A stretch of 64,000 bases of DNA from Clostridiales bacterium (GTDB taxonomy: Bacteria > Bacillota > Clostridia > Caldicoprobacterales > DTU083): assembly GCA_012842605.1 (NCBI GenBank), contig DUSN01000090.1, forward strand, positions 1-64,000, in the 5' to 3' direction. Shown here piece by piece: positions 39,179 to 48,574 of the stretch (its first letter is position 1; the number at the start of each line of letters is the position of its first letter). The notes under the pieces are model-generated. The model was not told where the DNA came from. It did not search any database and saw nothing but the letters and a program-made list of their open reading frames with translations. A program made the position numbers and the translations under genes.

Positions 39179-40588
39179 ATGGCGAAGAAACCCAATGTAG
39201 TATTTCTGTTTTCAGACCAGCAGCGATGGGATACTGTAAGCTGCTATGGTGAGCCTTTAGGCGCTCATTTTCAATTAACCCCGAATATCGATCAACTGGC
39301 ACAAGAGGGCACCCGCTTTAACAATGCGATAACCTGTCAGCCTGTTTGCGGTCCTGCCCGTGCATGCATCCAAACAGGCAAATATCCGACAGCAATTAGA
39401 TGTCATACCAATGACAGGATGCTGCCTTTGACTGAGAAAGGAATTGCCCATTACTTTAATGAAGCCGGGTATGAGACAGCATATGTCGGGAAGTGGCATT
39501 TGGCATCCAACCATTCCTTTGTCCATCCGCCGAAGCCTGATACATTCAACTTCAAAACTACTGCTGTTCCGCCGGAGTTCAGGGGAGGTTATAAGGATTA
39601 CTGGATGGCAGCAGATGTGTTGGAGTTTACATCCCATGGATATGGCGGATATGTGTTTGACGGGGACATGAACAAAAGGGAGTTTACAAAATACCGTGCG
39701 GATGCCATTACTGACTTTGCTCTTGAGTACCTGGCAAGACCGAAGGATAAGCCGTTCTTCCTGTTTGTTTCCTACATAGAACCCCATCATCAGAATGACC
39801 GCAACTGCTTTGAAGGCCCGAAAGGTTCTAAGGAAATGTTCAGGGATTTTCCTGTGCCCGGAGATTTAGCGGGTACAGGCGGTGACTGGAGGGAGCAGAT
39901 GCCGGATTATCTTGGCTGCTGCAAGAGCCTGGATGACAATGTAGGGCGTATAGTACAGGCATTGAAGGAAAGCGGTGAATATGAGAACACGGTAATCTTC
40001 TATACCTCTGACCATGGCTCACACTTTAAAACTCGCAACAGTGAATATAAACGTTCATGCCATGACAACAGTGTAAAGGTTCCATTAATTGCAAGAGGAC
40101 CGGGTTTCCAGCGAGGATGTGTTGTTGACAATCTCACCAGCCTTATCGATATTGCTCCCACTCTCCTGGCTTGTGCCGGCATTGAAAAGCCTGTATACAT
40201 GCCGGGTACCCCCTTGCAGCAGCTTTCGATGAATCCGGATGTTCCAATCCATGATGAAGTATTTATTCAGATCAGCGAAAGCTGCATTGGCAGAGCGCTT
40301 CGCACCTTGGATTATACATACTGTGTGGAAGCACCAATTACTAATGATGACATGGATGAATATAAAAAAGGAATGCCTTATGACGGTTGGGAGGACAGCC
40401 CCCTGTCACAGCCGGCAAGTGATTTATATGTTGAAAAATATTTATATGATTTAAAAAAGGACCCTTATCAGAGATTCAACCTGGTGAAGGATCCTCAGTA
40501 TGCAGAGATTCGCAGTATGTTAAGAGAGAAACTAAAGCAGTGCATTTTGAAGGAAGAGGGCTTGACTGCAATTATACCGGAAGGCTGA
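39179..40588 (+). CDS. Cys-type sulfatase (formylglycine-dependent)
   Basis: A 469-residue sulfate ester hydrolase without signal peptide. The start MAKKPNVVFLFSDQQRWDT has the metal-binding SDQ at 12-14. The modification motif is C57-G-P-A-R61 in CQPVCGPARACIQTGKYP, where Cys57 becomes formylglycine. GKWHLA and YTSDHGSHF supply further active-site residues. Being Cys-type in an anaerobe, it would need a radical-SAM maturase (anSME), which is not in this window. It is downstream of the fusion gene on the same strand, and was probably acquired as part of a glycan locus. The substrate is unknown. Confidence 0.9.
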   Translation: MAKKPNVVFLFSDQQRWDTVSCYGEPLGAHFQLTPNIDQLAQEGTRFNNAITCQPVCGPARACIQTGKYPTAIRCHTNDRMLPLTEKGIAHYFNEAGYETAYVGKWHLASNHSFVHPPKPDTFNFKTTAVPPEFRGGYKDYWMAADVLEFTSHGYGGYVFDGDMNKREFTKYRADAITDFALEYLARPKDKPFFLFVSYIEPHHQNDRNCFEGPKGSKEMFRDFPVPGDLAGTGGDWREQMPDYLGCCKSLDDNVGRIVQALKESGEYENTVIFYTSDHGSHFKTRNSEYKRSCHDNSVKVPLIARGPGFQRGCVVDNLTSLIDIAPTLLACAGIEKPVYMPGTPLQQLSMNPDVPIHDEVFIQISESCIGRALRTLDYTYCVEAPITNDDMDEYKKGMPYDGWEDSPLSQPASDLYVEKYLYDLKKDPYQRFNLVKDPQYAEIRSMLREKLKQCILKEEGLTAIIPEG

Positions 40589-40620
40589 TAACGCTGAATT
40601 AAAACATGGCTGATTTGTGA

Positions 40621-41153
40621 CTATTTACCCAGTGAAATCAGCCTGGATATTTTATCCCATCTGTCAGGATGGCTTTCATGGGTAAACTTTGGCTGAAAAC
40701 CCAGCCTGAAATAGGTTTTTATAGCAGGCAGCCTGAAATCATCTGTTTCAAGAACAGCACTTGTCCATCCTTCTTTTTTCATTTGATGCAGTGCAGCCAG
40801 ACAGGCCTGCAGGCCCAACCCTTTCCCGGCATGCTCCGGCAGCAGCCTACCATATGGAGATACCCTGTAGTTTCTCCCCACTGAGGCCGATACCAGGCAG
40901 TTGCTGTGCCAACAGGTTCCTGACCGCAGCAGACAAACCAGACCCGCTCAGGCCGGAAGACTTCCTCTGCTTTAATGGCCTGGCTAAAGTCTGTCTGCCA
41001 CTGGAAGGCTTCCCATATAATCCTGTTCCAGGCTTGTGCATCCTCTTCACCGCTGTAATGCCGCAGGCTGTACCCTTCCGGGAGGCTGTTAGGCGGCAAG
41101 TCCTCCAGCGTAGACAGGAACATTACTAATTGGGGCAATTTATTATCACTCAT
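40621..41153 (-). pseudogene. GNAT acetyltransferase broken by a one-base frameshift
   Basis: The N-terminal part (from 41153, MSDNKLPQLVMFLSTLEDLP) continues in frame to GETTGYLHMVG. The rest of the acetyl-CoA motif (LLPEHAGKGLGLQACLAAL) continues in the next frame down to 40621. Adding a single base near 40844-40847 would read VGLLPEHAGKGLG, an intact GNAT motif A. Joined, it would be about 177 residues with two domains: a distinct N-terminal region and a GNAT core. It is either a genuine pseudogene or a sequencing error. Convergent with the sulfatase gene. Confidence 0.8.
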
Positions 41154-41271
41154 ATTAATTCACCTTAACCTTTCCTGATAATCAGACTGTACCATGTATG
41201 CAGTCCCTGATAATATAAGTAAAACAACATCGAAATCAGACTTTGGTATTTTGATTTATATATGGAACCGG

Positions 41272-42403
41272 CTATAACTTAATTATTTGATCTTTTGTGG
41301 AGGATGCTTTTCGGAAATCCGGCATATCCATAGGTCTTCCGCCGTTCATTACAGACAGTTCTGACAACAGTCCCACTGCTGTCCATTCGCATGCATCATA
41401 CACGTCTATGGCCGGCTTTGTACCGTTTTGAATGGCATCTACAAAATCATGTACCACAAAAAAAGTCTGCTCCCCAGTGGCCGGCTTTTTTCTGTTCCTC
41501 AGTCAAATTCTTATATCGTTCAGGCAAGTATTCCATAAAGTCTGATAATGGCCTCCAATGTGCACCATCTGTACTGTCATCAAAGTCTTTCAGCCAGATT
41601 TTATGTGTATCTCCTAACCCTCTTGGTGCTTCATAGCAGCCTTTTGTGCCCTGCAGTGAATAGTAGGCCATATTATGTGGTCTTTCCGAAATACAGTCTA
41701 TTCGTATTTTAATCAGTTTCCCGCTGGCTAGCTGGCAAATCGTTATGGTTGTATCCTCCTGCCTGAATTCCGGTGCTGTATGCCAGCCTGTTCCGAAACA
41801 GGAAACTGTTTTTATACGGTCACCTTTAAACCACTGCATAACGGGGCCTAAACTATGAGTGGGATAGAAGGCTCCCCTTTTACCAAGCTGCCAGTACTTC
41901 CTCCAGGAAATTTTTCCGCTGGGGTAGGCTGCTAAATTTTTTATATCATGTATATATTCGCCTTCGCCAAAATACACTTCGCCAAACAGGCCTGATTCAA
42001 CCATATTGTTAATTATCTGGTTCTCGGCAATATAGCAGTAGTTTTCTGCCATCATGTATACCTTGTTATATTTCTCTACGGATTCCTTGAGCCACCACAG
42101 CTCATCCATGGTTACACCAGCTGTAACTTCACTCAACACATGCTTGCCTGCTTCCAGTGCAGTTACAGTCTGCTGGAAATGAAATTGCATAGGAGTCGCT
42201 ACTACTACTGCATCAATGTCTGAGGCCAGCATATCTTCAAAAATCCGGTATGTATTTGGGATGTGGAATCTGGCTGACTGCTCTGCCAGCAGTTTTTCGT
42301 CCAGGTCGCACAATGCAGTCACAGAAACACCGGGTATTGAGCGAAAACCCAAAATTGTGCTTAATCCTCTTGCCCCTGCAATACCTATTTTCAGACTCAT
42401 CAT
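41272..42403 (-). pseudogene. Gfo/Idh/MocA oxidoreductase split by a frameshift at a seven-base homopolymer
   Basis: Residues 1-318 (from 42403: LKIGIAGARGLSTILGFRS, NAD-binding fold; EVTAGV in place of the usual EKP) read in frame to GHWGADFF, then hit a stop. In the next frame VHDFVDAIQNGTKPAIDVYDACEW continues to the C-terminus at 41272. The break falls in a run of seven A on the plus strand (41458-41464). Six would give an intact frame of about 377 residues ending in IIKL. The intact paralogue at 54318 shares the family. A conserved promoter (42575-42614) precedes it, suggesting it is or was expressed. Confidence 0.85.
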
Positions 42404-42574
42404 AATCCTCCTGTCAAGTATACTGTGCTATTTAATAATCCAGCCCATTGAAAAAGAATTTATTTCAGCAAGTCCAGTTAACTGTGTGTTATGTTATTGA
42501 AATTATGCATAGATATAGATTTACATCTGACAAAACCATTATTTGATTGTAGATAAACAATATTGCTAATAACG

Positions 42575-42614
42575 ATATAGTATCATTGTACATGCTAATA
42601 ATGCAAGTACTGTT
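42575..42614 (-). promoter_or_regulatory. Minus-strand promoter shared with the AraC gene
   Basis: On the minus strand: -35 TTGCAT (42606-42601), 18-base spacer, -10 TACTAT (42582-42577), with AACAGTAC just upstream. The 40-base element is matched at 48300-48339 with identical spacing (see findings). It would drive the oxidoreductase pseudogene with a leader of about 165 bases. Confidence 0.65.
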
Positions 42615-42639
42615 AGTTATCTAAAATTATTAAAATACT

Positions 42640-42691
42640 ACTATAAATTACAATATAGTTTAGTTACAATTGTTCAATTCTTTGATATCCT
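42640..42691 (+). promoter_or_regulatory. Plus-strand promoter with operator, shared with the ABC importer
   Basis: An ACTATAAATTACAATATAGT inverted repeat (42640-42659) precedes -35 TTACAA (42664-42669), a 16-base spacer and an extended -10 TGATATCCT (-10 hexamer 42686-42691). The same element, with 28 of 29 operator-region bases identical and the same downstream spacing, precedes the ABC importer at 59237-59288. It probably drives the wall-protein gene. Confidence 0.65.
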
Positions 42692-42981
42692 TTATTCGTG
42701 TGCAAACTCAAGTCTATTATTTTTTATATTATCAGGCTATTAGAATACTCAAAGTATTTGAATAGTTTTGTTTATATTCAAATTACCAGATGCAAGGCAG
42801 CAACGTGACTTGTAAACACTCTACTGTCTTAATTAATAGTGATTTTAGTAGAGATTCTGATTAAATAATCCTACGGTTTTATGAATAATAAAAATTTAAT
42901 GGTTTACTACCTGGATGAAATTGCATAATATTGGCAATTATTCGAAAGCTTATTAAAAATAAAAAACAAGGGGGATTTAAA

Positions 42982-45900
42982 ATGAAAGCAATGCAAAACA
43001 AAGTCAAAAAGCGAACTTTCTTTCGAGTGTTAAGTATGACGCTGGTGTTAACCCTTGGTTTGAGTTTATTTCAGCAGGTGCTGCCTTTCAGCTTTGCAGG
43101 CAGGGGCAATACTACTGCTCAGGCCATGGGTTCCGGAGAAAGAGAACGTCCGCTTGTAGGGGTCATTAACTATTCAGGTTTAACCGGACAGAACAAGACA
43201 TATGATGAAATCAGCCTGACACCTCCGCAGTTTAACCACCGGCTTCCTTTCTATGCGGTGCGTGAATATGACACAAGCCGCCTGGCCAGGAATGTCAATA
43301 CAGTTCAGGAGATTGTTTATTACTCAGAAACTGACATCACCAATGTGCGTATTTATGCTGCATTTGATGATTCCAAACCGTATGATGAAAACAATGATAT
43401 AAAAATCTTAACCTCACCTGACGGTATTACTTACACTGAAGCTCCTTCACCAGGTCTCTCAGGGAAAAGTGCCACTCCGATCAAAGGCGCAGAAAACTGG
43501 CAGAAGGTGAACATATCTTCTTCCTATGAATTTGGCATTCATTATGTTAAAATCCAGATTGCCAAAACTGATGATACTCCTCTCAACCCACAGATCATGA
43601 GAATAGAGTATTGGGTCATGAACGAAGAGAGGGATGACCTCATCCGCACTGTGGATAATTTAGATGATTTTTCAAAGATGCATTCCTATTCAGAAGGGTT
43701 AACACTTGTATCAGATAATCCTGAGAATTTTTTACTGGTAGCTGCTGACGATAATGAACCGGATATTGTGGCACAGCAGATTGCATATGCAAAAAGTGCT
43801 CAAATTGACTACATAGCATACCTGGACATGGAAACCAACTGGCATATGCCCTATCCTCGTGTATTTGATTTATTCCGTAAAAACCCGGACAAGGGGGATT
43901 TGAAGTACTGTGTGATTATGGGCGCTCCCACAGGCAATTATGAGAATTGGGAAAATCGTGTTGACCGTATTCTTGAATACTTTGCAGACAGCTTTTATGT
44001 TAGAGTACATGACAACAGGCCATTATTCTATATAATGAATATGAATAACTGGAGCAAATCTCATATTGACTATTTGCGCTCACAATCAATCGCTGCCGGG
44101 TTAGGCAACCCATATGTTGTTGGAATGACCAATCAGTCATACTATGCAGACTTTCTGGATGGAGCAAGCGATTATGCAGCTGTTGAGGCCGGTGTAGTCT
44201 ACAATTATGCCGGTACATCCAATACCATCCCACTGGTAAGCCTGGGCGTCAATGATGAGCCCCGGCATTTAAACCCGCCTTCATGGGGTGCGTGGGGACC
44301 AATAGAAGATCCGATTTCAACTGAGCAGCTAAAGAGTTATGTAAAAAGTGCAATGGATTGGACTGCAGCAAATCCGGATAAGAATCCAGCCAATACTATT
44401 CTGATTTATGCATGGAATGAGCATGCCGAGGCAGCATCCAACATAGAGCCGACTTTAAATTCAGACGGTACAATCAATACAGTTTATCTGGATGCGCTTG
44501 GTGATGCAATCAGCAGCTGGGATAATGAACCGGATGATCCGGACGAACCGGAAAATCTTCTATCTAATCCTGGTTTTGAGGAAGGGTTGACAGGTTGGTC
44601 GTGGCAGTCTGCTAATGTATCAATTACGACAGACAGTGTCAATTCCGGCAGCCGTGCTGCTTATGTATCCGGACGAACCGGGCAGTGGGGTTCTCCTGTG
44701 ATGAATGTGCTCCCCATAATGCAAACCAAAGGGCAGGGAGTTTACCGTTATGGTGCTTATGCACGATTTATCGGTGATGAAGATGATGTAACAATGATGC
44801 TTTATCTTGAGAGTACAGGAAATGGCCCGCAATGGTACAGCATTTGGCCGTCTGCCCATGTAGGCACAGAATTTACCAATGTATCGGGGCAGCGTGCAAT
44901 TACCTGGTCCGGAACACTCACCAAGGCTGAGCTATACATTCAAACAATTTCATCTACAGCTGATATGGTAGTTGATGACTTTTACTTTGGCTTTGTTACA
45001 GATGATATTACTGCTCCCAGTGCGATTACAGATCTGGCTGCAGGGGATCCGACCAGTTCTTCGTTAACTCTTACATGGACAGCGCCTGGTGATGATGGCA
45101 ATGTGGGGACAGCCGCAAGATATGACATTCGTTATGCCAGCTTTCCAATTGATGCAAGCAATGTTGAAGACAGTGGTGTAATTCAAATTACAAATCCTCC
45201 AACACCATTGGAGGCCGGAACCACACAGGAATTTACTATTTCCGGATTAGACCCGGATACAACCTATTATTTTGTGATCTTCGCTATTGACAATGGTGGT
45301 AATTATTCGCCTATTTCAAATACAGCAAGCGGGTCAACCATTGAATATATTGAAGGTACCACCAATCTTGCATTAACTGCTTCAGTTTCTGCTTCTGAAA
45401 CAGATGACGGATATTCAGCAGCAGGGGCAATTGACGGAAACACCGGTGATTTCCAGGGTTGGGCAACAAATCCCTTTGCTGATGACGATTGGCTGATGCT
45501 GGAATGGACAACTCCACAAACAATTAGCCGTGTGGATATTTACAGCACTACAGGATATCTGTTCAGTGGGTATACTATACAAGTCTGGGATGGATCCGGA
45601 TGGGTAGATATCATATCAACCGGCAATACTGATAAGCTCAAGACAACCAGGTTTTCTCCGGTAACCACAACAAAATTGAGGATTTTAGGTATGGCAGGTG
45701 ATATGTATGGTATTTACCGTATAGACGAAATTGAAGTTTACGGTGCAGCACCTCCCGAAGAAACAACAAACCTTTTAACAAATCCGGGTTTTGAAGATGG
45801 ATTGACTGGATGGTCGGGATTCGGCGGCACACTGAATCTGACAACTGATAATCCACATTCAGGCACATATGCAGCTTTGATAAGCAACCGCAGTGATGAC

Positions 45901-47304
45901 TGGCATGCATTATCCTATGATGTGCGATCCTTGCTCGAAGCAAATGGCCCTGGTATCTATCGATTCGGGATGCATGCGCGGTATCTTAGTGGAAGCGGGC
46001 AGGTATTCATGATCATTGATGGCGAAGCAGACAGTGGATTCTGGGCTGCCGGATGGCCTCTAACAGAAGTAGGATCAACTTATGTAGAAGTAGTGGCTCA
46101 GACTAAGGTTAACTGGACCGGATCAATTTCAAATGCAAGGCTGCGGTTTCAGACAATAGGAAACAATGCAGACATTGTGGTGGATGACTTTTTTATGGAG
46201 TATGTTTCCGATGACATTATATCTCCTTCTGCAGTGACTGATCTTGCAGTCAGTGAGGTTTCCGATACCAGTATAACCCTTACCTGGACCGCTCCGGGTG
46301 ATGATGGAGATGTAGGGACAGCTTCCGTATATGAAATCTTCTATTCTGATTCTCCTACAGGCGATGGTATTTTAATTGATAATCCACCGGTCCCACAACC
46401 GGCCGGATCAACACAGACTGTAACCATTACCGGACTTAACCCTGGTTCAACCTATTACTTTCACCTCTATACAGGTGATGAGGTTGGAAACTTCTCATCA
46501 ATTTCCAATAAGGTTAGCGGTGTTACCACAAACACTGCCCAGGACAATGCGGACATATCAGCAGCCAAGGGAACAATAGAAGCTGCATTCCCGGCAAGCG
46601 GAAGCCAGGAGGACATTGATGACATAGAAGCTGCCCGTGCAGCAGTAGAGGCTATTATAGCAGAACTTGATCTCAACGGTGTAACAGCTGAAGTGGAGGA
46701 CGGCACGTTCACTGCAGCAACAGCGGGTACGGCAGCCTCACCGGCAGGTACAAACGGGAGCTACACATTTACAGTTAGTTTGAGCAAAGGTGCAGGCACA
46801 GCACAGACAACCGCCCTGCTGACATTCAATATTGAAGCCCTGCCCTATGACAATACCCAGGACAATGCGGACATATCAGCAGCCAAGGGAACAATAGAAG
46901 CTGCATTCCCGGCAAGCGGAAGCCAGGAGGATATTGATGACATAGAAGCTGCCCGTGCAGCAGTAGAGGCTATTATAGCAGAGCTTGATCTCAACGGTGT
47001 AACAGCTGAAGTGGAGGACGGTACATTCACTGCAGCTTTAGCGGGTACGGCAGCCTCGCCGGCAGGAACAGACGGGAGTTACACATTTACCGTTACTTTG
47101 AGTAAGGGTGCAGGCATAGCACAGACAACTGCCCTGCTGACATTCAATATTGAAGCCCTGCCTTATGAAAATGACTCTGCAGAAGATGGTAATGAGACAC
47201 CAAAAACCGGAGATACTGCATTTATCCTTATATGGTTGTTGCTTTGCATACTTGCAGCAGCGAGCGTTATCCGTATTAAATTACTTAAACAGGTGAAAAA
47301 ATAA
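42982..47304 (+). CDS. Cell-wall-anchored multimodular glycan-active protein (GH99-like barrel with CBMs)
   Basis: A 1440-residue secreted protein starting at the ATG at 42982 (AAGGGGGAT site). A long signal peptide is present (about 1-46, cleavage after AQA). Residues about 60-510 form a TIM-barrel-like domain resembling GH99/WbsX-type proteins (WHMPYPRVFDLF, NMNNWSKSHI, ILIYAWNEHAEAAS). Then come CBM4/9-like (NPGFEEGLTGW, about 530-670), FN3 (about 675-790), F5/8-type CBM32 (about 793-925), a second CBM4/9 (about 932-1070), a second FN3 (about 1075-1180) and two 106-residue repeats. TPKTGD with a hydrophobic helix and KQVKK tail ends the protein, a sortase-type anchor lacking the usual leucine. 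Exact enzyme activity is not established. Confidence 0.72.
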   Translation: MKAMQNKVKKRTFFRVLSMTLVLTLGLSLFQQVLPFSFAGRGNTTAQAMGSGERERPLVGVINYSGLTGQNKTYDEISLTPPQFNHRLPFYAVREYDTSRLARNVNTVQEIVYYSETDITNVRIYAAFDDSKPYDENNDIKILTSPDGITYTEAPSPGLSGKSATPIKGAENWQKVNISSSYEFGIHYVKIQIAKTDDTPLNPQIMRIEYWVMNEERDDLIRTVDNLDDFSKMHSYSEGLTLVSDNPENFLLVAADDNEPDIVAQQIAYAKSAQIDYIAYLDMETNWHMPYPRVFDLFRKNPDKGDLKYCVIMGAPTGNYENWENRVDRILEYFADSFYVRVHDNRPLFYIMNMNNWSKSHIDYLRSQSIAAGLGNPYVVGMTNQSYYADFLDGASDYAAVEAGVVYNYAGTSNTIPLVSLGVNDEPRHLNPPSWGAWGPIEDPISTEQLKSYVKSAMDWTAANPDKNPANTILIYAWNEHAEAASNIEPTLNSDGTINTVYLDALGDAISSWDNEPDDPDEPENLLSNPGFEEGLTGWSWQSANVSITTDSVNSGSRAAYVSGRTGQWGSPVMNVLPIMQTKGQGVYRYGAYARFIGDEDDVTMMLYLESTGNGPQWYSIWPSAHVGTEFTNVSGQRAITWSGTLTKAELYIQTISSTADMVVDDFYFGFVTDDITAPSAITDLAAGDPTSSSLTLTWTAPGDDGNVGTAARYDIRYASFPIDASNVEDSGVIQITNPPTPLEAGTTQEFTISGLDPDTTYYFVIFAIDNGGNYSPISNTASGSTIEYIEGTTNLALTASVSASETDDGYSAAGAIDGNTGDFQGWATNPFADDDWLMLEWTTPQTISRVDIYSTTGYLFSGYTIQVWDGSGWVDIISTGNTDKLKTTRFSPVTTTKLRILGMAGDMYGIYRIDEIEVYGAAPPEETTNLLTNPGFEDGLTGWSGFGGTLNLTTDNPHSGTYAALISNRSDDWHALSYDVRSLLEANGPGIYRFGMHARYLSGSGQVFMIIDGEADSGFWAAGWPLTEVGSTYVEVVAQTKVNWTGSISNARLRFQTIGNNADIVVDDFFMEYVSDDIISPSAVTDLAVSEVSDTSITLTWTAPGDDGDVGTASVYEIFYSDSPTGDGILIDNPPVPQPAGSTQTVTITGLNPGSTYYFHLYTGDEVGNFSSISNKVSGVTTNTAQDNADISAAKGTIEAAFPASGSQEDIDDIEAARAAVEAIIAELDLNGVTAEVEDGTFTAATAGTAASPAGTNGSYTFTVSLSKGAGTAQTTALLTFNIEALPYDNTQDNADISAAKGTIEAAFPASGSQEDIDDIEAARAAVEAIIAELDLNGVTAEVEDGTFTAALAGTAASPAGTDGSYTFTVTLSKGAGIAQTTALLTFNIEALPYENDSAEDGNETPKTGDTAFILIWLLLCILAAASVIRIKLLKQVKK
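46540..47169 (+). repeat. Tandem 318-bp in-frame repeat
   Basis: Two copies with a period of 318 bases (106 codons), starting at 46540 and 46858. They are almost identical at DNA level (QDNADISAAKGTIEAAF in both), with synonymous and a few non-synonymous differences in the second half. A recent duplication that lengthens the stalk of the wall protein. Confidence 0.92.
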
Positions 47305-47324
47305 AAACTTGATTTGGTCTTAAT

Positions 47325-47360
47325 AACAGCAGGCGGGAGCTTTCGCTCCCGCCCGTGTTA
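47325..47360 (+). terminator. GC-rich hairpin between convergent genes
   Basis: A 9-bp perfect stem GGCGGGAGC (47332-47340) with GCTCCCGCC (47345-47353) and a TTTC loop, extended by flanking TAACA/TGTTA. It ends the wall-protein gene and, read the other way, the AraC gene. Confidence 0.75.
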
Positions 47361-47409
47361 TATATTGAATTGATATGGATTACTTCGCTGTTGAGAGATT
47401 TACAGAGCA

Positions 47410-48282
47410 TTATAAGACAGTTTTTTGAAATTCCTTTGGTGACATGTTAAACCTTTCTTTGAATGCACGTATGAAATAACTCAGGTTGTTAAAACCGCAC
47501 ATAAAAGCTGTCTGTGTTACTGTGCAGCCTTCGCTTAAGCATTTTACAGACTGCTCTATCCTAAAATCACGCAGATAAATAATAGGTGTAACTCCTGTTA
47601 TCTGTTTGAAAATTTTTATAAGATGGAACTTGCTGATGGAAACATTTTTTGCCATGTCATCGATAGTTATCTGCTTGTTATAGTTATTTTCCATATAGTA
47701 AATGGTAGCCTTCACATAAGATAGTTGGTTGAGGTCATAAGTACCCTTTGCCTCAGTCGGTATAAGCAGCATATTTGATGAATACAAGAGAAACAGTATC
47801 TCATATATATTGCACTTGATTTTAAGCTGCTTACCTGGGATGTCACTGTAATACAGACTTACCATCTCAAACAATTTTGCTTTTATCTGTTCATATTGAT
47901 TGTTTTGGGAATTAATAACAGATGGAAACAGCATTTTTTTACTCTTCAAAGGTTCAATAATATTAATCTGACAGAAATCATTGCTGTTAAAATCAATGAG
48001 ATTATAATCAAAGACTATTGCATAAATCATGCCATCAGACTGTACATTTGCCAGATGAAGCTGCTCCTTATTTATGAAAACTATGTCATTCTCCTTGATG
48101 TCAAAAGATGTACCTTCTATCTCGATTGTACCTCTGCAGTTAATATACAGAATTTCGGCTTCTTCATGCCAATGAGCATAAATTCCAATGGTATTGGCTT
48201 TACAATCGACTTTATATATATAGAATGGAAAATTGGTGCATTTTTCCAAACGGGTTTCATATGACTTGATTTTAGACTTCAC
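47410..48282 (-). CDS. AraC-family transcriptional regulator with cupin sensor domain
   Basis: A 290-residue regulator. Residues 15-120 form an AraC-type cupin (HWHEEAEILYINCRG, IEIEGTSFDIKENDIVFINKE) that usually senses a sugar. The C-terminal 100 residues hold two helix-turn-helix units: ITIDDMAKNVSISKFHLIKIF and VTQTAFMCGFNNLSYFIRAF, followed by the family's NMSPKEFQ. Its own promoter at 48300-48339 is one of the conserved island promoters, so it may control itself and the other copies. Divergent from the amidohydrolase operon. Confidence 0.9.
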   Translation of the reverse strand: MKSKIKSYETRLEKCTNFPFYIYKVDCKANTIGIYAHWHEEAEILYINCRGTIEIEGTSFDIKENDIVFINKEQLHLANVQSDGMIYAIVFDYNLIDFNSNDFCQINIIEPLKSKKMLFPSVINSQNNQYEQIKAKLFEMVSLYYSDIPGKQLKIKCNIYEILFLLYSSNMLLIPTEAKGTYDLNQLSYVKATIYYMENNYNKQITIDDMAKNVSISKFHLIKIFKQITGVTPIIYLRDFRIEQSVKCLSEGCTVTQTAFMCGFNNLSYFIRAFKERFNMSPKEFQKTVL

Positions 48283-48299
48283 AATACCACCTCATAACA

Positions 48300-48364
48300 A
48301 TATAGTATCATGTTATATCAAAATAATGCAAGTATTGTTCCATGTTTACACTATAAGATATAGT
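48300..48364 (-). promoter_or_regulatory. Promoter and upstream operator of the AraC gene
   Basis: Minus strand: -35 TTGCAT (48331-48326), an 18-base spacer and -10 TACTAT near 48307-48302, with AACAATAC upstream. Further upstream lies ACTATAAGATATAGT (48350-48364), a perfect ACTATA-AGA-TATAGT repeat. The 40-base core matches 42575-42614. Confidence 0.65.
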
Positions 48365-48475
48365 TGATGGAATAGTCACATTTTATGCGTCTATTTCTAT
48401 AATTCAGCTATAACTGGCGCTTAATGCAACAGGAATTTTAATATAATACTGTCATACAGGTTTGTTTATTTTATA

Positions 48476-48510
48476 ACAATATAGTTCATATAAGTTTGCA
48501 GATGATATCA
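48476..48510 (+). promoter_or_regulatory. Operator-like site upstream of the amidohydrolase operon
   Basis: ACAATATAGTT (48476-48486 region) and TGATATCA (48503-48510) repeat two parts of the island promoter, at a different spacing. A possible TTGACT -35 lies at 48519-48524. The plus-strand start point is uncertain. Confidence 0.4.
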
Positions 48511-48574
48511 GTAATAGTTTGACTAACATAAGATGTACATGGGTTAAATAAGCGTAATCAGGAGTGATAATAAG

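Larger units (their letters stand above)
42404..42981. promoter_or_regulatory. Divergent regulatory region of the glycan island
   Basis: 578 A/T-rich bases between the divergent oxidoreductase and the wall-protein gene. It holds a minus-strand promoter (42575-42614) and a plus-strand promoter with an ACTAT/ATAGT operator-like repeat (42640-42691). Both are nearly duplicated elsewhere in the island. The remaining 290 bases up to the wall-protein start would be a long 5' leader with no recognised riboswitch. Confidence 0.6.

Noticed and set aside
46540-47169. CRISPR or mobile-element repeat
   Set aside because: The two copies are in frame within one gene and 318 bases long, so this is a protein-domain duplication.
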